DNA of 64,000 nucleotides, taken from Bacteroidia bacterium (lineage in GTDB: Bacteria; Bacteroidota; Bacteroidia; Flavobacteriales_D; Cryomorphaceae). Shown in pieces: positions 53,535 to 61,657 of this stretch; positions within the stretch are counted from its first letter, which is position 1; every line of letters begins with the position of its first letter. The stretch spans positions 930,001-994,000 of the forward strand of contig JAUICL010000001.1 of NCBI GenBank assembly GCA_030427905.1, given 5' to 3'. The notes beneath the pieces were generated by a model that had not been told where the DNA came from, did not search any database, and worked only from the letters and a program-made list of their open reading frames with translations. The translations under genes and the position numbers were made by a program.

Positions 53535-54333
53535 TTTGGAAACGCATGGCGTTCATGCCTCTCTTTTCGAGCGCTTCTTCCACGTAGTCGAAAGTCGATA
53601 AGATATCTGGCTTGCCATCGACCATGGCGATGTCGTGCTCGAAGTGGGCTGAGTACTTCTGATCAGCAGTCACGATGGTCCAATCGTCTTCGAGCATCAA
53701 GATGTCTTTGGTACCCATATTAACCATAGGTTCAATCGCCAGAACCATCCCGTTTTGAAGTTTCTTTCCGCGACCGCGTCTCCCGTAATTTGGCACTTGT
53801 GGGTCTTCGTGCATGGTTTTTCCAAGTCCGTGTCCCACTAATTCGCGCACTATTCCGTACCCTTCTTTTTCGGCGTGCTGCTGTATGGCATAGCCTATAT
53901 CGCCAATGCGGTTGCCCCAAACCATCTGCTCAATTCCAATATAGAGACTCTCCTTGGTAATGCGTAGAAGTTTTTCGACTTCAGGACTCACTTCACCGAT
54001 AGCAAAGGTGTATGCGTGATCGCCGTAGTAACCGTTCTTTACTGTTCCACAATCTATAGAAGCGATATCTCCTTCTTCCAAAGGCTTGTCAGATGGGATA
54101 CCGTGCACGACTGCTTCATTCACCGAGATACACAGCGAATTAGGGAAGCCATTGAATCCAAGAAAGCCCGGTACAGCGCCATTGTCGTGGATGTACTCGT
54201 AGGCCAGTTTGTCGAGCTCCAGCGGTGTGACTCCCGGCCCGATTTTTTCGGCAATCAAGCCTAGGGTTCGCGATACAATCTGCGCACTCTCGCGCATGAG
54301 TTCTATTTCTTCAGCTGATTTTAAGTGGATCAT
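53527..54333 (-). CDS. map: methionine aminopeptidase, type I
   Basis: Removes N-terminal Met from nascent proteins. The 268-residue product has the metal ligands Asp94 (SIDCG), Asp105 (GDHAYTF), His168 (GHGLGKTMHEDP), Glu201 (AIEPM) and Glu232 (HFEHD), plus His77 (VVHGIP) near the substrate. There is no SH3/zinc-finger extension. In many bacteria map stands in the ribosomal spc operon; here it follows a HAD phosphatase gene by a 4-bp overlap (ATGA), so it is transcribed apart from ribosomal genes. Confidence 0.95.
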   Translation of the reverse strand: MIHLKSAEEIELMRESAQIVSRTLGLIAEKIGPGVTPLELDKLAYEYIHDNGAVPGFLGFNGFPNSLCISVNEAVVHGIPSDKPLEEGDIASIDCGTVKNGYYGDHAYTFAIGEVSPEVEKLLRITKESLYIGIEQMVWGNRIGDIGYAIQQHAEKEGYGIVRELVGHGLGKTMHEDPQVPNYGRRGRGKKLQNGMVLAIEPMVNMGTKDILMLEDDWTIVTADQKYSAHFEHDIAMVDGKPDILSTFDYVEEALEKRGMNAMRFQTI

Positions 54334-54779
54334 TTGGAACCAAAAAGTTTAGAGAAAACGGTTTTCTTTTTCTTGTAATTATGGTGCGCTTCCGGGTTTT
54401 TGAATTGGTGATTCACTTCACCGTCTTCCGGGTGCAACATCTGGTAAATTTCTCCCCAGCCCAAAAAGCCACCAATATTTCGATCATCGATAAAGATATC
54501 GGCATTGATCTTTCGGCTTATCGAAGCGTCGTGCTTCTCCTCTGGGTACGACATGTTTACAGCGTAAAACTCCACACCATTCGAAGCGCAATACTTTACT
54601 GCTTCATCCAACAAAGCCCCATCGCGATACGTCCAAAGGATAAGCTTGTGCCCCTTTTTCTGCAACGCCTTTAAGGTATCGAAAGCAAATAGCATCTCCT
54701 TTCCGATTTTCGGGTAGGCGTGCTCCACAATGGTGCCGTCAAAGTCAACTGCTATGGTAAGGCCTTCGTCAGATATCAT
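54330..54779 (-). CDS. small HAD-superfamily hydrolase (BT0820-like)
   Basis: 149 residues from the ATG at 54779 (MISDEGLTIAVDFDGTIVEHAYP; upstream in-frame codons run into the repeat region and look unlike coding sequence). HAD motif I DFDGT, motif II-like LILWTYRDG, and the acidic pair IFIDDRNIGGFLGW (motif IV) are present, with a basic tail KKKKTVFSKLFGSK. The Bacteroides BT0820 structure belongs to this group; substrate unknown. Its 5' side borders the repeat region. Confidence 0.82.
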   Translation of the reverse strand: MISDEGLTIAVDFDGTIVEHAYPKIGKEMLFAFDTLKALQKKGHKLILWTYRDGALLDEAVKYCASNGVEFYAVNMSYPEEKHDASISRKINADIFIDDRNIGGFLGWGEIYQMLHPEDGEVNHQFKNPEAHHNYKKKKTVFSKLFGSK

Positions 54780-54833
54780 GTACTGAAATTTGCCACAAAA
54801 GTAGGTAAATATATGGTGGGGGTTTGTACTTCT

Positions 54834-55090
54834 CTGATTAACGTTGGCCACCTTAAAAAATTGAATGTCGAACACCGATTAACGAGTAGCGATTTGCGAA
54901 ATTTTGAAATAGGTGATCACTTCTAAAATCGCTAATCGTTGTTCCTTGTACTGACGCTATCGGTCACCACTGCTTCGCAGTTCTGAAATCAGTACAAAAG
55001 GTTTCAGCTTTAGAGTAGGCACCACGAAGGCCGCAAAGGTCACAAAGTTACACAGAGATACTCTCCGTACTCTATGGCTCAGTGGTGATA
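54834..55090. repeat. long intergenic repeat, copy 1
   Basis: Begins CTGATTAACGTTGGCCACC and holds in order: a segment with an internal inverted repeat (TAGCGATTT at 54887-54895 against AAATCGCTA at 54926-54934), the palindrome GTGATCAC (54913-54920), TTCCTTGTACTGACGC, CACTGCTTCGCAG, then CACAAAG-type short units and GTTACACAGAG. The same blocks in the same order appear in copy 2 at 55437. Confidence 0.85.
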
Positions 55091-55230
55091 AGAAGATCGA
55101 GTAGTTTGATACCAGGCATTGCGTTTCACAAATCATACGGTAGTAGTGTATGAGATTCGAACCATACCCCCAATGTGCAAGAAAAAAGTATCTCCATAGA
55201 AGTTCTAGCTCTGATTCAAATTTGATAGGT

Positions 55231-55329
55231 AGTTAGACCGCAATATCACCGTATTCAGACCGTATTATGACCGTCTGAAGACCGTCACTAGACCGTAAGG
55301 AGACCGTATGAAGACCGTATGAAGACCGT
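55231..55329. repeat. tandem array of nine 11-bp units ending in accgt
   Basis: Nine adjoining 11-bp units: agttagaccgc, aatatcaccgt, attcagaccgt, attatgaccgt, ctgaagaccgt, cactagaccgt, aaggagaccgt, atgaagaccgt, atgaagaccgt. The 3' part (g/c-accgt) is fixed while the first 4-5 bases vary. The array stands between the two long repeats. Confidence 0.9.
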
Positions 55330-55436
55330 GAGATGAATTTAGTAGCCTAGAGCTCTCAGTTTCCTTATCATATGGGTCGCGCTGGGTGATGATATAGGTC
55401 TGCTTTTCTGTTTGAAGTAGACGATAATGTATGCCC

Positions 55437-55804
55437 CTGATTAAAGTTGACCACCTCAATACATTGAATATCGAACATCGATTAACGATTAGAGATTTGC
55501 GAAGTTTTTAATTGGTGATCACTTCTAAAATCGCTAATCGGTGTTCCTTGTACTGACGCACTGACGTTATCGGTCACCACTGCTTCTTGTACTGACGCTT
55601 CTTACAGTCGGTCAGCACTGCTTCGCAGTTCTCAAATCAAAACGGTGAGCTAAAATGGGCACCACAAAGGCCACAAAGGCACAAAGGTCACAAAGGTCAC
55701 AAAGTTACACAGAGTTCTCTGTGTTCATTGCGCTCTAAGTGGTGAAAGAATTTAGACTGTTCTGAACGCCCAACCCGATAATGAATAGGGTCAACATTAA
55801 TCAG
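55437..55804. repeat. long intergenic repeat, copy 2, with terminal inverted repeats
   Basis: Homologous to copy 1 from 55437 to about 55750, with an extra inner duplication of CTTGTACTGACGC and CACTGCTTC. CTGATTAAAGTTGACC (55437-55452) is matched by its inverse GGTCAACATTAATCAG (55789-55804), 15 of 16 positions, so the unit is bounded by inverted repeats about 368 bp apart. No target-site duplication is evident and no reading frame lies inside. Confidence 0.75.
55663..55709. repeat. CACAAAGG short tandem units
   Basis: About five near-identical units of CACAAAGGC/CACAAAGGT run together and end in GTTACACAGAG, inside copy 2. Copy 1 has only about two (GGCCGCAAAGGTCACAAAG), so the number of units has changed since the copies separated. 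Confidence 0.75.
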
Positions 55805-55972
55805 ATACAGAACTTTTCACTTTTTCATCCATCGAAGCAATGTTGAGCTGCGAAGGTGGATCGTTTTTTACTACTTCGCTAAAACCGGTGTTCCTAGTTC
55901 TGAATTCAAAGAGCCCATCTACATCGGTCAATGTCTTGATACTTTGTTCTTAATACTTAATACAACACAACC

Positions 55973-57178
55973 TTAATTCCTCAAGACCGTAAACTCCACC
56001 CGTCTATTGATGGCTCTGCCCGCGTCGGTGTCGTTTGAAGTGATCGGTTTCGTGCTCCCATACCCCCGATAGCTCACCCGTGTTGGATTTACCTTGGCTT
56101 CGAGCAGGTAGTCCACTACGCTTTTGGCGCGGGCTTCGCTGAGTTTTTGATTGTACGACTCCGAGCCTACGTTATCGGTGTGCCCACCGATCTCGATTGA
56201 CAAGTATGGATAGTCCGTCAGGATATCGAGTAGCTTTTCCAGTTCGGCTTCCGACTTAGGGAGCAGCTCAGCTTTATCGAATTCAAAAAAGATATTCTCA
56301 AGGGTAATGGTATTTCCAACCTTGTACTGAATACTGTCTAGCTTGATTTCCTTCGTCGAAACGATGGCAGCTTTTTCGAGAACGATTTTTGGTCTCGGTG
56401 GGATAGATCGCTTGGGCTCAGGGGTGAGCGCTTCTGTGGGCTTCGCTCTTCGCACTTTTACGTCGTCGATGTAGTAGTATGCTCCACCGCGACCTTCTTC
56501 AAACTCGGTAGTTTCTGTCTTGTCGTCGTGGTAGAAGTTTCCGATGATCATAAAGTGTTTTTCTTCGTCTACTTCAAATACACCAGATACCTTTTTCCAG
56601 GCATTCCATCGCGATTTGATCACTTTGTCTTCATTCACTTGCGGGGTGAAAAACAGTGGCATTCGGTCGCGGGTTACCACGGCTGTATCGCTAAAGTAGA
56701 TTCCCAGATTGTTTGTTGCTCGCTCTGAAGCGATGGCACGACTCGTATAAAACTCGGCATAGTAGCGCACCCCCGGCACCAATGCCGAATCGAGTTCCAC
56801 CATCAGGTATTCGTGCCAAAATGTGTCTGTACCCCCTTTTCCATGTGTTTTGATTCCAGCCATTCGTGCACCCGTTCTTGGGCCTTGCTTACCATCGCTG
56901 TGCTTCTTTGGGTTCGACCAACACGTGGGCTTCGTTTCTGTACTGAAAAAATCAGGCGTGGTTTCGGTAGGAGAGTCCCAGGCTTCCACGTGCTCCATGT
57001 ACTCGCGTCCATTCTGATTCCATTTGCAGTAGTCGCGCTCCCTTTCCTCAAAACTCGAATTCGGAACATAGTTGTAGTATTCATCTTCGGGCAAGAGATC
57101 TGAGAGCGATTGACCAGCTAGGTCAGACCCTAAGCAAACGATGAATGAGATGGTGATGAAAGGTATAAACTGCTTCAT
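55973..57178 (-). CDS. OmpA-family outer-membrane/periplasmic protein
   Basis: 401 residues from the ATG at 57178 (MKQFIPFITISFIVCLGSDLAGQ signal peptide). The N-terminal 240 residues form a carbohydrate-binding-like/jelly-roll domain (YVPNSSFEER, FWHEYLMVELDSALVPG, YYYIDDVKVRR); the C-terminal third is an OmpA peptidoglycan-binding domain (IFFEFDKAELLPKSEAEL, IGGHTDNVGSESYNQKLSEARAKSVVDYL, VSYRGYGSTKPI, AINRRVEF). It is divergent from another OmpA-domain gene (57357). It likely tethers an outer-membrane complex to the cell wall; the role of the N-terminal domain is unknown. Confidence 0.88.
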   Translation of the reverse strand: MKQFIPFITISFIVCLGSDLAGQSLSDLLPEDEYYNYVPNSSFEERERDYCKWNQNGREYMEHVEAWDSPTETTPDFFSTETKPTCWSNPKKHSDGKQGPRTGARMAGIKTHGKGGTDTFWHEYLMVELDSALVPGVRYYAEFYTSRAIASERATNNLGIYFSDTAVVTRDRMPLFFTPQVNEDKVIKSRWNAWKKVSGVFEVDEEKHFMIIGNFYHDDKTETTEFEEGRGGAYYYIDDVKVRRAKPTEALTPEPKRSIPPRPKIVLEKAAIVSTKEIKLDSIQYKVGNTITLENIFFEFDKAELLPKSEAELEKLLDILTDYPYLSIEIGGHTDNVGSESYNQKLSEARAKSVVDYLLEAKVNPTRVSYRGYGSTKPITSNDTDAGRAINRRVEFTVLRN

Positions 57179-57321
57179 AAGTTTTCCACAAATCGGTTTT
57201 TTGACCATGATGTAAAACTAGCTCAAGTCCTTTTGGGTGGGGGGCTTAGAAGTTTTTAATATCATCAGATTAATGTGGAAAATGACGATTTCCAAAACCC
57301 TGCTTGCCAAGCATGGGCAAT

Positions 57322-57329
57322 TATCTTTG
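57322..57329 (+). promoter_or_regulatory. -7 box TATCTTTG upstream of the OmpA/Wza unit
   Basis: Perfect TAnnTTTG ending 27 nt before the ATG at 57357; a TTG at 57304-57306 is 15 nt upstream, slightly short of the usual spacer. Confidence 0.5.
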
Positions 57330-57356
57330 TTGGTGTTCATATTTTGAATTCCCCCT

Positions 57357-58508
57357 ATGCTGCCAAAAGTCTTGCGATTAGGACTTCTGTACGTATTTTT
57401 ATTTGCTGCATTTGCGAACGCGCATGCGCAAGATGACCCTTTCTCGTGCTTCAATGCACAGGAAATTCGGTTCCCATTGGGGCAAAACGATTTTTCGAAT
57501 CATCAGGTCTTGATGAACGAAAATACCTACAACGCGCTTTACTATCTATACGAAGACAAATACTCGTTTTGGTACAAGTTTATCGCTACGGAGAACATCA
57601 AAATTGAGTTTTCGGTCAGCCCTAGCAACAAGAGTGACCGCTACCGAGCCGTAGCTTTCGACTATGGTAAACCAGACTTTTGCGACGTGCTGATCAACGA
57701 AGGAGTCAAACCATTGGACCTGATCAGAGTGCCCATCTATACCGACGAAGGGCTGATTTACAAGAACGTTATCCACGCATCAGCAGGCGACACGATACAG
57801 ATTTCTGTTCTCAGCCTGAATCGCGAAGACTGTGGGCACTTCCTATACATGGAAGCCAACGGAGAGCAGATGTCTATCCACGCCATTCACCGTCCGTGCT
57901 ACGATTTCACTTTCCTGGAAGCACCGGATTTCTTGGCTACCAAAATGCACATGGACGAGCCAGAATTGGAATTGAACTTGGACGTGGAGCCTGATACACT
58001 AGTAGCTGTTGAAGATAGCTTGCCGAGCGGTCCACCTGAGCCTACGGATGAATATGCAGCTCTGACTTCCATCGAGGTTCAGCAAAAGGAAAAAGGGGTA
58101 GTGAATGTCGGGGATAAGCTCGTCCTGAATCAAGTGTTCTTCTACAACAATACATATGCCTTCAAGCCAGAAGCAGAAGTAGAGCTCAACCAGCTCTTGG
58201 TTTTTATGCAGGTCAATGAAGAAGTGACTATCGAAATTCAAGGGCATACCGCCAACAATGCCCAGGATATTCGCCCCGACCCAAACTTCAAAGGGCAGGG
58301 CAAGGAGTGGAACTTCAAAGGAAGTTCATATGAGTTGAGCGAGATGAGAGCCGAAGCGGTAAAAGATTTCTTGACGAAGAATGGAATCGACAAGAAACGA
58401 CTGAAAACGGTGGGTTACGGAGATACCATGAAGCGCGTTCCCGATGCCAAGACTTTCGAAGAGTCTGAGCGGAACATGCGCGTTGAAGTTTTGATTACTG
58501 AGCAATGA
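57357..58508 (+). CDS. OmpA-domain protein translationally coupled to Wza
   Basis: 383 residues: signal peptide (AFANAHAQ), an N-terminal beta-rich domain (about 28-180, FWYKFIATENIKIEFSV, HASAGDTIQISVLS), an acidic/Pro linker (about 205-235) and a C-terminal OmpA-like domain (VFFYNNTYAFKPEAEVELNQLLVFM, IEIQGHTANNAQDI, MRAEAVKDFL, VGYGDTMKRVP, NMRVEVLI). It overlaps the Wza gene by 4 bp (ATGA), so it may be the peptidoglycan anchor of the export complex. OmpA proteins attached to wza/wzc loci are seen in Bacteroidota, but a specific role is inference. Confidence 0.85.
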   Translation: MLPKVLRLGLLYVFLFAAFANAHAQDDPFSCFNAQEIRFPLGQNDFSNHQVLMNENTYNALYYLYEDKYSFWYKFIATENIKIEFSVSPSNKSDRYRAVAFDYGKPDFCDVLINEGVKPLDLIRVPIYTDEGLIYKNVIHASAGDTIQISVLSLNREDCGHFLYMEANGEQMSIHAIHRPCYDFTFLEAPDFLATKMHMDEPELELNLDVEPDTLVAVEDSLPSGPPEPTDEYAALTSIEVQQKEKGVVNVGDKLVLNQVFFYNNTYAFKPEAEVELNQLLVFMQVNEEVTIEIQGHTANNAQDIRPDPNFKGQGKEWNFKGSSYELSEMRAEAVKDFLTKNGIDKKRLKTVGYGDTMKRVPDAKTFEESERNMRVEVLITEQ

Positions 58509-59254
58509 GAATAGTTTTTTGCGCCATACTATCCCTGATCTTGATGGTAGGCTGCGTTCCACATAAAAAGATCACCTACTTTAAGGACATCAATGAGAGC
58601 CAAGGGGGAACTCTGGCTTTTCCCAATCCGCCTGCCTATATGCTACAGCCAGGCGATATAGTGGAGCTACAGGTGTCGAGCACAAGCCAAGAAACGGCGC
58701 AATACTTTTCAAAGCCGGGCTCGGATGTGGATAGAAAATACGCTGGAAACACTTACCAGATCAATGACGGTGGCCAGATTGATATGCCTTTGGTTGGACT
58801 GCTTCAAGTGGGTGGGCTGACTACCGACTCGGCACAGACCGTTATTCGATCGGCGCTCTTGAAGTATCTTCAAAAACCGACTGTCAACCTGCGGATGGTC
58901 TCCTTCCGTATCACAGTACTCGGCGAAGTGGATAACCCGGGCGTTTATGATGTACCAGATGGACAAGTCAATATTCTCGAAGCACTCGGCTACGCTGGTG
59001 ATATGACCATTTACGGTCAACGGGAAAATGTTCTGCTAATCAGAAATGAAGGTGATGAGAAAATTTACCATCGTCTCAACCTAAACGATTCTTCGACCCT
59101 GACATCAGAATACTTCTATTTGAAAAACAATGATGTGCTCTACGTAGAACCGTCAAAAGGAGCAACATCTAAGGACGACAATGCCTACCGCATTTTGCCA
59201 CTGGTCTTGAGTTCGCTGACTTTTATTGTGGTGATAATTGGTGTGATGCAATAA
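58505..59254 (+). CDS. wza: polysaccharide export lipoprotein, Wza family
   Basis: 249 residues: lipobox LMVGC (Cys17), Poly_export domain (about 43-135, YMLQPGDIVELQVSS, YQINDGGQIDMPLVGLLQVGGLTTDSAQ), SLBB-like segment (about 137-225, RITVLGEVDNPGVYDVPDGQVNILEALGYAGD), and a C-terminal hydrophobic helix. Wza forms the outer-membrane channel for capsule/EPS. It follows the OmpA gene by an ATGA overlap and precedes wzc by 3 bp. Confidence 0.92.
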   Translation: MRIVFCAILSLILMVGCVPHKKITYFKDINESQGGTLAFPNPPAYMLQPGDIVELQVSSTSQETAQYFSKPGSDVDRKYAGNTYQINDGGQIDMPLVGLLQVGGLTTDSAQTVIRSALLKYLQKPTVNLRMVSFRITVLGEVDNPGVYDVPDGQVNILEALGYAGDMTIYGQRENVLLIRNEGDEKIYHRLNLNDSSTLTSEYFYLKNNDVLYVEPSKGATSKDDNAYRILPLVLSSLTFIVVIIGVMQ

Positions 59255-59257
59255 GCT

Positions 59258-61657
59258 ATGGAAGAGAACTTAAATCGCCCCATGCGCCAACCCACCGATT
59301 TCGATCTCAAATCGTTTTTCCTTCGCTATCTGCGGTACTGGTATGTTTTTGCTATTTCTATCACCTTAGGATTGGTCGTGGCAAAGTACTACAACTGGTA
59401 CCAAAACCCCGTTTTTGGAGTTACCGCAAAACTCCTGGTGAAGGATGAAAATCCTGGGAAAGAGCAATTGCTGGAGCAGCTCAATGTCGAGAAGCCGGCA
59501 AAGAATATTGAAAACGAGATTGAGATCATTCGCTCTCATGCACTCATGGCGAAGGTGCTCAATGAACTCGATTTTGATGTGTCTTATTACCTGATCGGCG
59601 ATGTCAAAATCTCTGAAGTATACACCGATTGCCCTTTTAGAGTTGAAATAGACCAAATCGAGTATCAAGCCTATTTCCAAAACTTTGATATCCATCTTGT
59701 GGACGGGCAGAACTTTAAGATCGTTTTTCCCGATGGCGAAGCAGAGAAGGAAATAAACGGAAAGTACAATCTGCCTATTGATATAGGTTACGGGACAATC
59801 ACCTTGTACAAGCGCGAAAACTTTCCCGAAAAGGAATTGACAAAAGACGACTTCGACAAGAAGCATTACCGGATCTCCTTCAACACCATTGCCCACAATC
59901 AAAACAAATATTTGGGAGCCTTGTCGGTACAGTTATCTCGCTCGCAGAGTACCATCCTTCAGCTCTATCTCGAAGACGAAGTTCCTCGCAAGGGACTCGA
60001 TTTCCTAAACAAGTTGATCGAGGTGTACTTGATGAACGATGTAGATGTGAAGAACAAGTCGGCGTCGGCTACGGCACAGTTTCTCGATGAGCAGTTGGAT
60101 GCGATTACGGAAGACTTGGAGCGCATCGAGACTAACCGAGAAAACTACAAGGTTTCCAAAGGAATCATTGATCTCGAATCTGAGTCGCAGTTGGTGTTAG
60201 AGAGCATTAAAGATCTCGACGCTCAGTTGGCCATCAACACCACCCGAATCAGCATGATTCAGCAGTTGAAGTCCTACATCATAGACAATCAGGATGTTCG
60301 AGACTTGGCGCCTGCGTCTTTGGATATCGATGATCCCCTCCTGATCAAGTTGATCAATAAACTCTCAGAGCTACAAAGCGAGCGTGAGAGTGTGCTCAAG
60401 CGTGGTACCCCTGATGATCCGATGTTACCGGCCATCAATGCAGAAATCGAATTGACTCGCTCTTCACTTTTGGAGAATATTCGCAACATTCAAACGAGTC
60501 TGGAGTACAACGCCGAAGAGCTTCAACGTCAGCTCGACCGCTACAAAGGGCGCGTCGAAAAGATTCCGACTACCGAGCGTGAATTGCTAGGAATAGAACG
60601 GAAATTCCGCATTCAGGAATCACTCTACCTTTTCTTACTCAAGAAAAGAGCAGAGCTGTCTATAACCCTTGCAGCCACCGAAAGCGATACCCGCATCGTG
60701 GATAATGCACGGGTTTTTGGACCCATTCGCCCCATTCCGCAAAAGGCTTATTCCATCGCTTTGGTTCTAGCCATTCTCATTCCACTTGCCATCATTTTCA
60801 TCGTTGAAAAGATGAACGACAAGGTGACGGATGTGAAAACGATCAAGCGATTGACGGATATTCCCGTGCTTGGCTTGGTGCGTTTTAATAGACATAAGTC
60901 GGCTTTGGTAACCATCGAAAAGCCGCGCTCTTCCATTTCTGAAGAGTATCGAAACATCCGCACCAACCTGAAATTCTTCCACACAGAAGAAGAGTCAACC
61001 GTGACAATGGTGACTTCATCGATCGGTACCGAGGGAAAGACCTTTACGGCAATGAACTTGGCTACTATTATGGCGGCATCTGGTTCGAAGGTAGTGCTTG
61101 TGGGATTGGATCTTCGCAAACCGAGAATCGTTGAAGATTTTAATATCTCGAATGACATCGGATGTAGTAACTACCTGAGTGGGAATGCTACGCTCGATGA
61201 AGTCATCGTTCCATCTGGCTTGGAAAATCTAAGTATTCTGCCGTCTGGCCCCACTCCGCCAAACCCGTCAGAGTTGATCATGAGCGACCGAATGAAGGAG
61301 CTAATCGATGGTCTCAAGGAGCGGTTTGACCGAATCATTATCGACTCACCGCCTGTCGGTTTGGTCTCAGATGGATTGGTGATTGCCAACCACGCCGATG
61401 CCAGCTTGTTTGTGGTGCGCGATGGGGTCACGCGCAAAAGTCACATTTCTAGCGTCGATGAACTTTACCGAAACGGAAAGCTCAAGCACCTGGCGATCGT
61501 GTTTAATGCCGTCAAGAATCGAAATGCCCGCTATGGCTACGGATACAATAGCGGATATGGCTATGGCTATGGTGGAGATTACGGCTCTTATTTTGAAGAA
61601 GAAGAGACCACCAGCGGTTTGAAGGGAATGTGGAAACGCCTTCGGGGCAATGAATAA
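59258..61657 (+). CDS. wzc: polysaccharide co-polymerase with tyrosine kinase domain, Wzc family
   Basis: 799 residues: Wzz domain with two membrane helices (about 27-45 and 500-520), long periplasmic coiled coil, then a BY-kinase: Walker A IGTEGKTF (Lys594), Walker A' VVLVGLDLRKP and Walker B IIIDSPPVG (Asp696). The C terminus carries a tyrosine cluster of eight Tyr between residues 759 and 778 (YGYGYNSGYGYGYGGDYGSY), the expected autophosphorylation site. No phosphatase (Wzb) gene is in view. The flippase start overlaps its end by 8 bp. Confidence 0.94.
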   Translation: MEENLNRPMRQPTDFDLKSFFLRYLRYWYVFAISITLGLVVAKYYNWYQNPVFGVTAKLLVKDENPGKEQLLEQLNVEKPAKNIENEIEIIRSHALMAKVLNELDFDVSYYLIGDVKISEVYTDCPFRVEIDQIEYQAYFQNFDIHLVDGQNFKIVFPDGEAEKEINGKYNLPIDIGYGTITLYKRENFPEKELTKDDFDKKHYRISFNTIAHNQNKYLGALSVQLSRSQSTILQLYLEDEVPRKGLDFLNKLIEVYLMNDVDVKNKSASATAQFLDEQLDAITEDLERIETNRENYKVSKGIIDLESESQLVLESIKDLDAQLAINTTRISMIQQLKSYIIDNQDVRDLAPASLDIDDPLLIKLINKLSELQSERESVLKRGTPDDPMLPAINAEIELTRSSLLENIRNIQTSLEYNAEELQRQLDRYKGRVEKIPTTERELLGIERKFRIQESLYLFLLKKRAELSITLAATESDTRIVDNARVFGPIRPIPQKAYSIALVLAILIPLAIIFIVEKMNDKVTDVKTIKRLTDIPVLGLVRFNRHKSALVTIEKPRSSISEEYRNIRTNLKFFHTEEESTVTMVTSSIGTEGKTFTAMNLATIMAASGSKVVLVGLDLRKPRIVEDFNISNDIGCSNYLSGNATLDEVIVPSGLENLSILPSGPTPPNPSELIMSDRMKELIDGLKERFDRIIIDSPPVGLVSDGLVIANHADASLFVVRDGVTRKSHISSVDELYRNGKLKHLAIVFNAVKNRNARYGYGYNSGYGYGYGGDYGSYFEEEETTSGLKGMWKRLRGNE

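Larger units (their letters stand above)
54780..55972. other. 1.2 kb non-coding region with long repeats and an 11-bp array
   Basis: No reading frame here is supported: all frames are short and shift through repeats. It contains two diverged copies of a long repeat (54834-55090 and 55437-55750), an array of 11-bp units (55231-55329), and about 220 bp with no clear structure before the OmpA gene ends (55805-55972). Base composition is not visibly unlike the flanks. Confidence 0.8.

Noticed and set aside
54780-54875. 32-residue N-terminal extension of the HAD hydrolase
   Set aside because: The HAD family starts just before DFDGT; the extension runs into the repeat and uses an alternative start.
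55231-55329. CRISPR array
   Set aside because: Units are 11 bp with no spacers, and no cas gene is in the window.
55265-55459. Minus-strand reading frame of 64 codons over the 11-bp array
   Set aside because: It is a product of the tandem units; 11 bp is not a multiple of three, and the frame has no family resemblance.
54834-55804. Insertion sequence with transposase
   Set aside because: No transposase reading frame or DDE-like motif is found; the region is non-coding.
60748-61158. 136-codon antisense frame in wzc
   Set aside because: Shadow of the kinase domain; no motif.
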